From a bacterium (GTDB lineage Bacteria > Armatimonadota > UBA5829): a stretch of 34,137 nucleotides of DNA. The stretch's first letter is position 1. Each line of letters starts with the position of its first letter. Below are positions 26,490-34,003 of this stretch, in pieces. A program made the position numbers and the translations under genes. Under the pieces are notes generated by a model that saw only the letters and a program-made list of their open reading frames with translations, searched no databases and was not told the origin of the DNA. The DNA lies in contig JAJFTD010000115.1 of NCBI GenBank assembly GCA_021373255.1, positions 1 to 34,137 of the forward strand, written 5' to 3'.

Positions 26490-27335
26490 CTATTCGGCTT
26501 GCCTGCGACTAGCCCGCTTCCTGCAGGCATCATTACAGTATACGTGGCCCTTTCGTGTGGGGACAAACTTTTTGTGGCAGATAGGACATTCTACCTCGTT
26601 GCTAACCATTGCATGAGCGAATTGTAGCCATAGTGCGCCATGTAGGGATGTAGGTTCTGCAACGAGTAATTGCGTTCCTGCGATACTGTTTTGCATCTGG
26701 TAGTAGATATGCCCTCGCAAGTTGTCGTTAACTAACTTGCGGATTGCTTCCCTTGCTGGTTTGAGTAACGAACCTGGGGGTAGCTCGCTGAAAAAATGCT
26801 CCACAGCGTATGAGGATACAATGCCATCATCAAAACGTCGAAACTCAAGCATGCTTTTCATGCGGACACGGTCATAATATGGGTAGCTGAACTCGGGATG
26901 GGTATCACTCTCCCAATGTATGTATTTTGCTAGTGTACATGCATCAATGTGGCTACTTTCAGTACGAATGGCATCCATCATCGCGACGCAGATACTCATG
27001 GCTGTAACATCGTAGTGCCAAGAGCTTGCGGTTTCTACTGTCTCGCCAAGTTCGCGGTCATAGTGAGTATCTAGCCCCAGCATCCCGTATTTATTGGCAA
27101 ATGACAGAACTTCTACCCGAGATTTAATGTTGAGTCGTGCAAAACGTCGAAACAGTCCCAGATTTCGCATTATCGGAACATACTTATACGAAGTTGTAAT
27201 TCCTTTACTAGACGGACCAGAAACAGAATGTGATTCCAGTAAACACAAGACCGTCTTGTGTTTGAAGAGATACTGCTGCCACTTGTAGCCATCGATTGTA
27301 ACTTGCTGCAGGTATTCTGCGTCGTGTGTCTCCAT
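26490..27335 (-). CDS. Unknown protein with C-terminal zinc ribbon
   Basis: 281 residues. Most of the length is helical-looking sequence with no family that I recognise. The C-terminus has CPICHKKFVPTRKGHVYCND followed by ACRKRASRRQ, a C-x2-C-x11-C-x3-C zinc site with a basic tail, like the FCS/CGNR-type fingers that bind nucleic acid. GGGGGAG lies just before the ATG. It is transcribed divergently from the excisionase-like gene out of a shared, palindrome-bearing promoter region. That position is typical of an element regulator or an accessory (possibly defence) gene. Function not assignable from sequence alone. Confidence 0.65.
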   Translation of the reverse strand: METHDAEYLQQVTIDGYKWQQYLFKHKTVLCLLESHSVSGPSSKGITTSYKYVPIMRNLGLFRRFARLNIKSRVEVLSFANKYGMLGLDTHYDRELGETVETASSWHYDVTAMSICVAMMDAIRTESSHIDACTLAKYIHWESDTHPEFSYPYYDRVRMKSMLEFRRFDDGIVSSYAVEHFFSELPPGSLLKPAREAIRKLVNDNLRGHIYYQMQNSIAGTQLLVAEPTSLHGALWLQFAHAMVSNEVECPICHKKFVPTRKGHVYCNDACRKRASRRQAE

Positions 27336-27436
27336 AAGCTCCCCCTCGAATGACTCGCCAATGGGCGCTGAAAGACGCTAATAATGTGGTAAATCTTTCG
27401 TCAAGGCGCCGTATGTCACGCGACTAACTGGCACAC

Positions 27437-27477
27437 TTCACAGGGTATATTAACTGATGTATAATATACCTGTCAAG
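27437..27477. promoter_or_regulatory. Overlapping divergent promoters with palindromic operator
   Basis: On +, TTCACA (27437-27442) and TATAAT (27460-27465), spacer 17, face the excisionase-like gene. On -, TTGACA (27476-27471) and TAATAT (27452-27447), spacer 18, face the zinc-ribbon gene. GGTATATTA (27444-27452), 9 bases, TAATATACC (27462-27470) is a perfect 9-bp inverted repeat lying across both -10 regions, so one dimeric repressor could control both directions. Confidence 0.6.
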
Positions 27478-27502
27478 CATAATGTGTTAGGAGGTGATAC
27501 AG

Positions 27503-27688
27503 TTGAACACACAAACATTACCAGTTGAAGAAGCCGCGAAAGTGTTAGGTATAGGTCGAACGGCAGCATACGCGGCAGCACGACGGGATGAGCTTCCTGT
27601 AGTGCGAATCGGCGGAAGAGTTCTAGTGTCGAAACCGGCGCTGGAGAAGATGCTCGCTGATGCGGGCAGAAAGGAGATGGACAAATGA
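27503..27688 (+). CDS. Excisionase-like helix-turn-helix protein
   Basis: 61 residues from TTG 27503, with GGAGGTG six bases upstream; GTG at 27494 lies inside that site and is less likely. LPVEEAAKVLGIGRTAAYAA is a MerR-type winged HTH start and LPVVRIGGRVLVSKPALEKM is the wing, as in HTH_17 excisionase/AlpA-like proteins. Probably directs excision by the integrase and may regulate the divergent promoter. First gene of a tightly packed + strand set. Confidence 0.85.
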   Translation: MNTQTLPVEEAAKVLGIGRTAAYAAARRDELPVVRIGGRVLVSKPALEKMLADAGRKEMDK

Positions 27689-27789
27689 GGTCACAAACAA
27701 TTATGTCCCACGGGTCGCGCCGCCAAGCTTTGACCGTGGGACAAACCGACACCCCCTCTGAAAGGAGGTACACCACCAGTGTACCCTAA
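27685..27789 (+). CDS. Possible 34-residue coupled small protein
   Basis: The ATG overlaps the stop codon of the HTH gene (ATGA), with AAGGAG nine bases upstream, and the frame runs to a TAA that overlaps the next gene's GTG start by 11 bases. The product (MRSQTIMSHGSRRQ...) is basic and polar, with no recognisable domain. The overlaps at both ends argue for translation; the presence of an inverted repeat inside it (27704-27743) argues that the segment may act mainly as RNA or DNA. Confidence 0.35.
   Translation: MRSQTIMSHGSRRQALTVGQTDTPSERRYTTSVP
27704..27743. repeat. 10-bp perfect inverted repeat inside the element
   Basis: TGTCCCACGG (27704-27713) and CCGTGGGACA (27734-27743) flank a 20-base GC-rich loop. 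No T-run follows. It may be a transcript hairpin that tunes expression of the following genes, or a protein-binding site for replication. Confidence 0.55.
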
Positions 27790-28186
27790 AACGCGAAGAG
27801 ATTCAAGTGGTAATGGCATACCTGTTTACGTAGACACACCTTGCGGCAGGAAATGCATCGGTTATGTAGTGACAGAAGGCGGACACCGTATACTTCAAAA
27901 GGCCCGTGTTTCTGAAGAACGCCACTTCTGCAAGAAACACAGAGGATGGGGGCTTGAGTTGAGCGTTGTGCAGCAAGCCCATGACTTAGGTGTTGATGCT
28001 GTAAGAATCATCACAGATGACACCAGAATCACTGAAGAGGCGCCTCTAGGTGCGTATGAGCAGTATGGTAAGGTAGACAACCTTGGCGGCTTTGGAAGCC
28101 AGATTTTTCTACCACGTAAGTACTTCACACGTCTGGATTCTGAGCAAGGTTTACTCTTTGGGCCATCTGACTGGGGAGGTGCATAG
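27779..28186 (+). CDS. Unknown small protein of the element
   Basis: 135 residues from GTG 27779, preceded by AAAGGAGG. The sequence starts MYPKTRRDSSGNGIPVYVDT, has two closely spaced cysteines (CGRKC) and a third in FCKKHRG, and then a mixed alpha/beta stretch (VVQQAHDLGVDAVRIITDD). No known family recognised. The stop codon shares its last base with the GTG start of the replication-like gene, so the two are translationally coupled, which suggests a role in replication or its control. Confidence 0.6.
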   Translation: MYPKTRRDSSGNGIPVYVDTPCGRKCIGYVVTEGGHRILQKARVSEERHFCKKHRGWGLELSVVQQAHDLGVDAVRIITDDTRITEEAPLGAYEQYGKVDNLGGFGSQIFLPRKYFTRLDSEQGLLFGPSDWGGA

Positions 28187-28956
28187 TGGCTAGAGGAAGA
28201 TTTATTTCAAAGTGCATTGTGGGCGATAAGGCCATTAGCGACCTATCTTCCGATACTAGCCGACTGGCGTTTACATGGCTTATCGTTCACGCTGACTGTG
28301 AGGGCCGGGTCTTTGGTGACCCGGCCATGGTCGCTTCGATGCTATTCCCTAGAAGACGTGACATTACTCCAAAGAAGATGGCACGTTTTATAGATGAATG
28401 GGCAGAGCATGGTTTGGTCGTTCGATATCAAGTAGAAGATGATACGTTTCTTGAGTTGCCTTCATTCAAGAAGCATCAGCAAGGCCTAAGACCAGACCGT
28501 GAAGCGGCGTCAATTGTACCTCCAAACCCAAACAATCCTGAAGCGTCAATATGGGCTAACTCCGAACCTACTCCGGAGGAAGACGGGAATAGCTCAAGCA
28601 TAAGTATAAGTCAAGGTCAACCTAAAGGCGAAGCCAAAGGGGAAGTCAAAGGGGAAGTATCAAGCATAAGCATCAAGTCCAATGATAGAAATGATTTTGA
28701 CCCTGATGCTGATTTCGCTATCGCTCTTATTGAGCAATTTAGGAGACTAAATCCGGGTGTCACTCCGTGTAGTTCTGATTGGGAGCATGCTAGAGGTATG
28801 GCGAGGGCTGATAAGTTTGACTTGAGGATTGCATTGCGTGAGATGGAAGCAGTCCAAGAACGCGCTACTAAATGCAACCCATCGTTTCATGCATCCAGCC
28901 TGTTGTACTATGTTGATAGTGTCGGCAGAGCATTAGGCTACAAAATAGGTCCATAA
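28186..28956 (+). CDS. Phage-type replication protein (replisome organizer-like)
   Basis: 256 residues. The N-terminal ~105 residues (SRLAFTWLIVHADCEGRVFG, ASMLFPRRRDITPKKMARFI, ELPSFKKHQQGLRPDRE) follow the winged-helix pattern of phage replisome organizer/DnaD-like N-terminal domains, which load the host helicase at an origin. A Ser/Lys/Glu/Gly-rich low-complexity linker with repeated KGE(A/V) units (~120-165) leads to a C-terminal helical domain (FRRLNPGVTPCSSDWEHARG ... HASSLLYYVDS). Starts with GTG overlapping the preceding stop. Suggests the excised element can replicate. Confidence 0.7.
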   Translation: MARGRFISKCIVGDKAISDLSSDTSRLAFTWLIVHADCEGRVFGDPAMVASMLFPRRRDITPKKMARFIDEWAEHGLVVRYQVEDDTFLELPSFKKHQQGLRPDREAASIVPPNPNNPEASIWANSEPTPEEDGNSSSISISQGQPKGEAKGEVKGEVSSISIKSNDRNDFDPDADFAIALIEQFRRLNPGVTPCSSDWEHARGMARADKFDLRIALREMEAVQERATKCNPSFHASSLLYYVDSVGRALGYKIGP

Positions 28957-28979
28957 CTGCGCTAATGTTACACGTGTTG

Positions 28980-29012
28980 TGGCTCCAATAGTTACACAAG
29001 CTATTGGAGCCA
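28980..29012. repeat. 12-bp perfect inverted repeat
   Basis: TGGCTCCAATAG (28980-28991) and CTATTGGAGCCA (29001-29012) with a 9-base loop, lying 24 bp after the replication-like gene. No T-run follows on +, so it is either a weak terminator or a replication-related palindrome. Confidence 0.6.
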
Positions 29013-29078
29013 ACCACGTTGTTTGAGCGTGAAACCGCACAAAATCCCAAATGATTTAGGTATCAGCGGAGGTACACA

Positions 29079-29588
29079 TTGCCAAGATACGGATGGAGAC
29101 AAGTAGCAGAAGACTGTATTTCGCTAGATATAAATAGATGGGTCAAAGAAGGCGCCATAGGTGCATATAAGCACGTTACCGGTGGTTGGAAGTGGATCTG
29201 GAACGTAAACGGGGAGGAGAGGTCATCAATAGGCTATGAAACAAATACACTTAATCCGCATGACCGATGGATAAGGTTATGCTATCGAGTTAAGGGAGAG
29301 GAAGAGTCTATTGATTATAAGGTAGAGTTGACAACCACACCTGTACACTTTGGTGGTGAGCGGTGGTGGTTCCTCTGCCCTCTTTGCCATAATGGGCGCC
29401 GTTGCAATAGACGGGTAGGGAAGTTATACTTGCCATCCGGAGGGAAGTACTTCGGCTGTCGGCAGTGCTACAACCTGACATACACATCGTGCAACGACAG
29501 CCATCGTTTTGATGGGTTATTCAGGTTGATGGGTGCTAAGATGGGCATGTCGGCTAAAGATGTGAAGAGGACTCTTGATGGTAGGTAG
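29079..29588 (+). CDS. Zinc-ribbon protein of unknown function
   Basis: 169 residues from TTG 29079, with GGAGG upstream. The N-terminal half contains a DIxRWxKEG-like segment and a beta-rich region. The C-terminal half has a ribbon: CPLCHNGRRCNRRVGKLYLP, then FGCRQCYNLTYTSC. Cysteines C-x2-C...C and C-x2-C could hold zinc. Proteins with this FxCRxCYxLxY signature are, as I recall, common in integrative elements and plasmids without an assigned function. Last gene of the rightward set; a gene-free stretch follows. Confidence 0.65.
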   Translation: MPRYGWRQVAEDCISLDINRWVKEGAIGAYKHVTGGWKWIWNVNGEERSSIGYETNTLNPHDRWIRLCYRVKGEEESIDYKVELTTTPVHFGGERWWFLCPLCHNGRRCNRRVGKLYLPSGGKYFGCRQCYNLTYTSCNDSHRFDGLFRLMGAKMGMSAKDVKRTLDGR

Positions 29589-30023
29589 TCTGTAAGACTG
29601 TAAGTGCTACGCGCGCGTAAGACGTTGAAAAAACGCAGATTTATGCAGTTTTCTTCGGGTCATAGCAGAAGCGAAGGAAAACCCCATGCGTATGGGCACT
29701 GGCTACGCGCGCGTAGCACTACGCTTTTTCCTCCCTTTTCATCCTTTTCCACGCCAAACCACATCCATGGGGGTTATCCCACACGCGCGAGGACTGCAAG
29801 AGAGTGCTAGAAAACGCATTCGATTACTTCCAACCACGGATAAGCACATTGAGATTATTCTGCCTAAATTGGGTCTATTGTTGACGGTGAAAAATCAAGG
29901 CCGTCATGAGGGCTTGTGCTTGAGGGTAGGGACTCCTGAAGACTTGCATCCCCCGTGGGGCATGTATGGGGCTATCCTATGCCATATATAGACAGAAGTA
30001 TCCTAATATAAGAACAGAAGACA
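29589..30023. other. Gene-free interval with two CG-alternating palindromes
   Basis: TACGCGCGCGTA occurs twice, at 29608-29619 and 29704-29715; the second extends to the 16-bp perfect palindrome GCTACGCGCGCGTAGC (29702-29717). The copies are 96 bp apart. A 101-codon frame through here (29686-29991) has no ribosome site and looks accidental. The interval also serves as the 3' boundary of the beta-helix gene. Candidate roles: origin or replication-terminus site, or sites for a dimeric DNA-binding protein. Confidence 0.5.
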
Positions 30024-33000
30024 CTACCGAATTATTACTATCGAATTGGCAGATACGGGTCTTAGTAACCTGACGACTACATCCCCTGCAATAGAATCAT
30101 GTACAACCCTGCAACTGCTGACTCCAAGGATACTGATAATTGAACCGTCCGCTGGCGGTAGATTGCTGAATGGCCAGTCTACTCTTACGCCTTTAATTGC
30201 TGGTATTCCGTCATCAATGCCAGCGCCTCCATCTAGGTAAAAATATGTAGTTGTCGATTGTGAAACTCGGCCTATCATTTTCACAAGTAACCCGATGTTG
30301 TTTACACCTCCTGACGAGACAAGCTCTCGTTGATAATAGGGTTTACCGTCATCATTGCTCTTTCTCACTGCGTGCCAATCACTTACTCCATCTTGGAAAC
30401 CGAGTTGCCCACCACCAAGGGACCTTTCTGTCATAAACCATGGTAGGGGAACTTCTTCGTTACCACTATCTCCAATCCATGTAGAAGTAATCAGTCTCTC
30501 CCCGTCTGTCGTAGTGAGATTACCTTCTATAGTGACCTTCTTGCCGACACCAGGAGCAGTTCCAGATATACCGATACCCATGATTCTGTCTGCTGTTTCC
30601 ACATAGAACCTGCCGGGCAGTGACGCGGTAACGACGCCATTCGAGAACCTTACTACAGAGCCATCAGGTAGTGATTTGATGTCCGCCAATCTTTCATACT
30701 GCCCGAATGCCTCGAAGCAGCCCACATCTATAGTAGGAACGCCATCACTGTTGCCGTCTACAGGACATTGGTGTCCGTCGAGGTCCGTGTTGAGCAACCA
30801 CGTTTCTTGTATGCCTTTGTCGATACAAGGCGAGTCTGACTTCAAGTGATAGTCACCATGAGCTGCATCAAAGAACCGTGGGTCGGCAACGATATCACCG
30901 CTTCCTTTGGCTGCCTTACCGTCATAGTTCGTGCCGGAAGGATTGTAGAAGCAGTTGGAGCGGAGCTTGAGGGTCACGTCTGCCGTTGTGTATATCCCGG
31001 AAGAATTGGATGCAATAATGTTGTCGAGAATATCGAATGACGTATTTATGGATTCGCCGTAGATACCGCCCCCATTCACGGCGGTGTTGCCAACTATTGT
31101 ATTCTGCGCACCTAATAATGGATTGCCGCGAGTATACACACCACCACCGTTTCGGCTGGCCTGATTGCCTGATATGAGATTGCTGACGAGCAAAACGCCG
31201 CTACCAAATACACCGCCTCCATCACCTTTGTAGTACGTGTCGCCAGCACTGTTGTCTTTAATGATATTGTGCTCTATCATTGGCCACGCGGTACAAACGC
31301 TGTAGATGCCTCCGCCGGCATTTGTTGCACTGTTGCCCGATATAGTATTAAACTGAATGGGCATAAAGTCACCAGCATAGTAGCAGTAGATACCCCCGCC
31401 GCTGGTCCCTCGATTTGATGTGATGACGTTCTTTGTTATGGTGGGAAGAGAGAAGTCCTGACACCTTATACCTGTACCCGTATTTTTGCTAATAAGATTC
31501 TCCGTGATGATAGCTGATGAATAAGAACAGGCGACCCCTCCCGCCGTGCCCTTGTTCTGGCTTATGGTATTATCCACAATAATAGGTGAGGCCCAGGAGC
31601 AGTAGACGCCACCTGCGGCGCTATATGTGGTTAGACCATTATTAGTGATTACGTTGTTAGAGATGCGAGGGCCTGAGTAGTTGCAACTGACTCCGCAACT
31701 TCCGTTCTGAATGATGAAACCATCAACGGTTGCAAGCCCAAATCCTATGTTGTTGGCCACAACGACACTAGAAGTTGGTGTTCCCGCTATGATGGTTGGG
31801 TGGACAAGCGCGTTTCGCTCAGACCGCAGTGTTTCGCGGCCTGCAAAACCTCCAAAAACATGGGCATTCATCTTTAGGTTGAGGCTCGTATTGTAGCTGC
31901 CTTCGGCTACCCAGACGTCACCGCCGCCGATTGCAACTGCATCAACAGCGGCCTGCATAGTTCGTTTGGCCATTTGCCAGCTTGAGCCATCGAGAGCGTC
32001 ATCACCGCTGGGGCTGACTCGGATGACCTGAGGCTGATAGGATGATTGGCTTTTGTCGGACTCGTACGCTCCGATGTCCACGCGGTCTAGTTGTATGCGC
32101 GGATTCCCTGCCATGTCAGTCCAACTCGACTCGACAACCCCATTATCGCCTGCATTAACGCAAGGGGAGTCTGGCATCAGCGTGACATTGCCATATTCGG
32201 GTGCCACAAGTCGCGGGTCAACTGAGACATTGCCGTTCTTCCCAGTAGCATCAGCCAAGCCGTTGTAGTTCAGACCGTCGGGATTGTAGATACAGTTGTT
32301 TCGGAGCGTGACCAGACCATCAGGCTGTCCCCCGCCGTGATTCGCCCATATTCCGGAAGAGTTGAATGCGACAACATTGCCCACAATGACTGCAGCAATG
32401 TAGGAGTAGCACGAGACGCCGCCGCCATAGCAGTGGTAGGTTGCGTTTCCAACTATCGTGTTGTTCAAAACAGAGCCCATTATACATTCAATTCCTCCGC
32501 CGTAGAATCCCGCGCTATTGCCGCGTATCACATTACTGGAAACAGTGATGAGTGCTCCGTCGCATAGGATGCCGCCACCACTTTCACTAGCGACATTCCG
32601 CTCGATTCGATTGTTGGCGATAAATGTTCGGCTGTCAGTGCAGCAATACACTCCGCCGCCTGAACCACCGTATCCAAGGAAATCACCGGCTGAAGTTGTG
32701 TTACCGCTAATGATATTCGCCGTTATAGTAGCCGATACCGGGGCCTCACAGTAGATGCCTCCTCCGTAATATCGAGAACTGTTATCCGATATGGCATTCC
32801 TGGTAATGTTCGGCGAACAAGTTCCGACACAGCAGACGCCTCCACCGTACCCTTCACCCTCAGTTGGTTGGCCATAACCATAAGGGGGCCAGCCTGTATT
32901 CCAACCAGTCGCAGCGTTGCGAACTATGTTGTTGTCGGTTATGGTGGGCGACGCATCCTTGCAGTATATGGCCCCACCATTTCCTCCATAGCCGATTCCC

Positions 33001-33539
33001 ATGTAGTAAGGCATTCCGTTTGGGTCTACGTACAGAAACTGCCATTCTGCATGGCCAGTAGCTGTGCAACCGGTTATGACATTGCCGCTGATTGTAGGGC
33101 CAGCTGCTTCGCAGTAGATGCCTGCGCCGTAATATGCGGAACCGTGCTGAATCGTGAAGCCATCAATGATGGTATCTGAAGCCGCCATCTTTGCGATGGT
33201 AACCACACTACCGGAGGATTTTCCGTCGATGACTGTGGGATTACTTGCAGAATTTCGTTCACTTCTGTGGGTCTCTGTGCCTGAGAAACCGCCGTATAGA
33301 CGCACGCTACTATTGAGGGTTATACGCTCTTCGTAGATGCCTGTACAGACCCATATTTCATCGCCGCTTCCTGCTAGCTGCATTGCGCTGCTCAAAGTCT
33401 TCTTCGCAGATGCCCAACTGAGTCCTGAACTATTGTCATCGCCAGTAGGTTTGACATAAATGACGGCTGCTTGTAATGGTAGCCCTGTAAATAAGCTGCA
33501 AACAAATAGCATGCTTATCCAACTGCGTATCCTAGACAT
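30024..33539 (-). CDS. Large secreted parallel beta-helix protein (element cargo)
   Basis: 1171 residues with a signal peptide (MSRIRSWISMLFVCSLFTGL, cleaved after ~24). Two tandem right-handed beta-helix units follow, each opened by the same DUF1565-like module: IYVKPTGDDNSSGLSWASAK (~27) and IRVSPSGDDALDGSSWQMAK (~505), each then having YGGFSGTETHRSERN or FGGFAGRETLRSERN. The helices consist of 20-25-residue rungs (GGGIYC, ISGNxI, NNxI patterns). The last ~230 residues look like an OB-like beta domain plus a terminal beta region. Likely an exported surface protein that binds or cleaves polysaccharide; no catalytic residues can be picked out. AGGAG precedes the ATG. Oriented opposite to the replication genes. 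Confidence 0.85.
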   Translation of the reverse strand: MSRIRSWISMLFVCSLFTGLPLQAAVIYVKPTGDDNSSGLSWASAKKTLSSAMQLAGSGDEIWVCTGIYEERITLNSSVRLYGGFSGTETHRSERNSASNPTVIDGKSSGSVVTIAKMAASDTIIDGFTIQHGSAYYGAGIYCEAAGPTISGNVITGCTATGHAEWQFLYVDPNGMPYYMGIGYGGNGGAIYCKDASPTITDNNIVRNAATGWNTGWPPYGYGQPTEGEGYGGGVCCVGTCSPNITRNAISDNSSRYYGGGIYCEAPVSATITANIISGNTTSAGDFLGYGGSGGGVYCCTDSRTFIANNRIERNVASESGGGILCDGALITVSSNVIRGNSAGFYGGGIECIMGSVLNNTIVGNATYHCYGGGVSCYSYIAAVIVGNVVAFNSSGIWANHGGGQPDGLVTLRNNCIYNPDGLNYNGLADATGKNGNVSVDPRLVAPEYGNVTLMPDSPCVNAGDNGVVESSWTDMAGNPRIQLDRVDIGAYESDKSQSSYQPQVIRVSPSGDDALDGSSWQMAKRTMQAAVDAVAIGGGDVWVAEGSYNTSLNLKMNAHVFGGFAGRETLRSERNALVHPTIIAGTPTSSVVVANNIGFGLATVDGFIIQNGSCGVSCNYSGPRISNNVITNNGLTTYSAAGGVYCSWASPIIVDNTISQNKGTAGGVACSYSSAIITENLISKNTGTGIRCQDFSLPTITKNVITSNRGTSGGGIYCYYAGDFMPIQFNTISGNSATNAGGGIYSVCTAWPMIEHNIIKDNSAGDTYYKGDGGGVFGSGVLLVSNLISGNQASRNGGGVYTRGNPLLGAQNTIVGNTAVNGGGIYGESINTSFDILDNIIASNSSGIYTTADVTLKLRSNCFYNPSGTNYDGKAAKGSGDIVADPRFFDAAHGDYHLKSDSPCIDKGIQETWLLNTDLDGHQCPVDGNSDGVPTIDVGCFEAFGQYERLADIKSLPDGSVVRFSNGVVTASLPGRFYVETADRIMGIGISGTAPGVGKKVTIEGNLTTTDGERLITSTWIGDSGNEEVPLPWFMTERSLGGGQLGFQDGVSDWHAVRKSNDDGKPYYQRELVSSGGVNNIGLLVKMIGRVSQSTTTYFYLDGGAGIDDGIPAIKGVRVDWPFSNLPPADGSIISILGVSSCRVVHDSIAGDVVVRLLRPVSANSIVIIR

Positions 33540-33594
33540 AAGCGTCTCCTATAAGTAGCTTGCATATGACGGACTCAAGCACACAATTCAACAT

Positions 33595-33652
33595 AAAAAA
33601 AAGCCGCAGCATTCCTACCCAGGAACAGCTACGGGCCGATTTCATTATACCA
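33595..33652 (-). promoter_or_regulatory. Short promoter-terminator unit in the beta-helix leader
   Basis: On the minus strand, TGG-TATAAT (33652-33644) is an extended -10 promoter. It is followed within about 8 bases by an imperfect GC-rich hairpin (33636-33603) and a run of eight T (33602-33595). Transcription from it would end after about 40 bases unless antitermination let it continue into the beta-helix gene at 33539. I see no gene in 33540-34003; it also holds the right arm-site pair. Confidence 0.5.
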
Positions 33653-33839
33653 TGCAAAAGTAGCGCGCTATACCGCTCTATATCAACAACATCGTATAAA
33701 TGCTAACTAATGGGTAATGAATGTAGTCAGACTAAACGTTGTATTCGAATCTTTACCTGCAAGTCTACTGTTGGCTGGTTCTAGGTAGGTTCAGTGGGTC
33801 GTAGTTTGAATTGTGTTGTGAGTATAGACAAAGAACCTC

Positions 33840-33868
33840 TTGACACGTAATGAAACGGATGATAATAT
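33840..33868 (+). promoter_or_regulatory. Promoter reading toward the right tRNA copy
   Basis: TTGACA (33840-33845) and TAATAT (33863-33868) are 17 bases apart. Transcripts would pass over both right-end arm motifs before reaching the tRNA at 34008, about 135 bases later. Confidence 0.45.
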
Positions 33869-33914
33869 ACAGACACACGGTAACACGAACCATGGGCGCT
33901 TGTGAATGTCTTGC

Positions 33915-33963
33915 AACCGCACTTGGTTCAGGGTTATGCGTTCTTTGGTAACCGCACTTGGTT
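33915..33963 (+). promoter_or_regulatory. Pair of candidate recombinase arm sites, right end
   Basis: AACCGCACTTGGTT occurs twice, identically, at 33915-33928 and 33950-33963 (35 bases apart), in the same orientation as the two relatives at the left end (25394-25435). They lie 45-90 bases inside the right tRNA repeat. Confidence 0.5.
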
Positions 33964-34003
33964 TTGAACTAAGTGGTTAGAATCGTGCTTGGCGCGGACT
34001 ATC

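Noticed and set aside
29686-29991. 101-codon open frame on the plus strand
   Set aside because: No ribosome site, it begins just before the CGCGCGCG palindrome, and the translation looks like noncoding sequence.
32868-33179. Several plus-strand open frames opposite the beta-helix gene
   Set aside because: They are shadows of a long, Gly/Asn/Ser-rich repetitive gene and have no independent signals.
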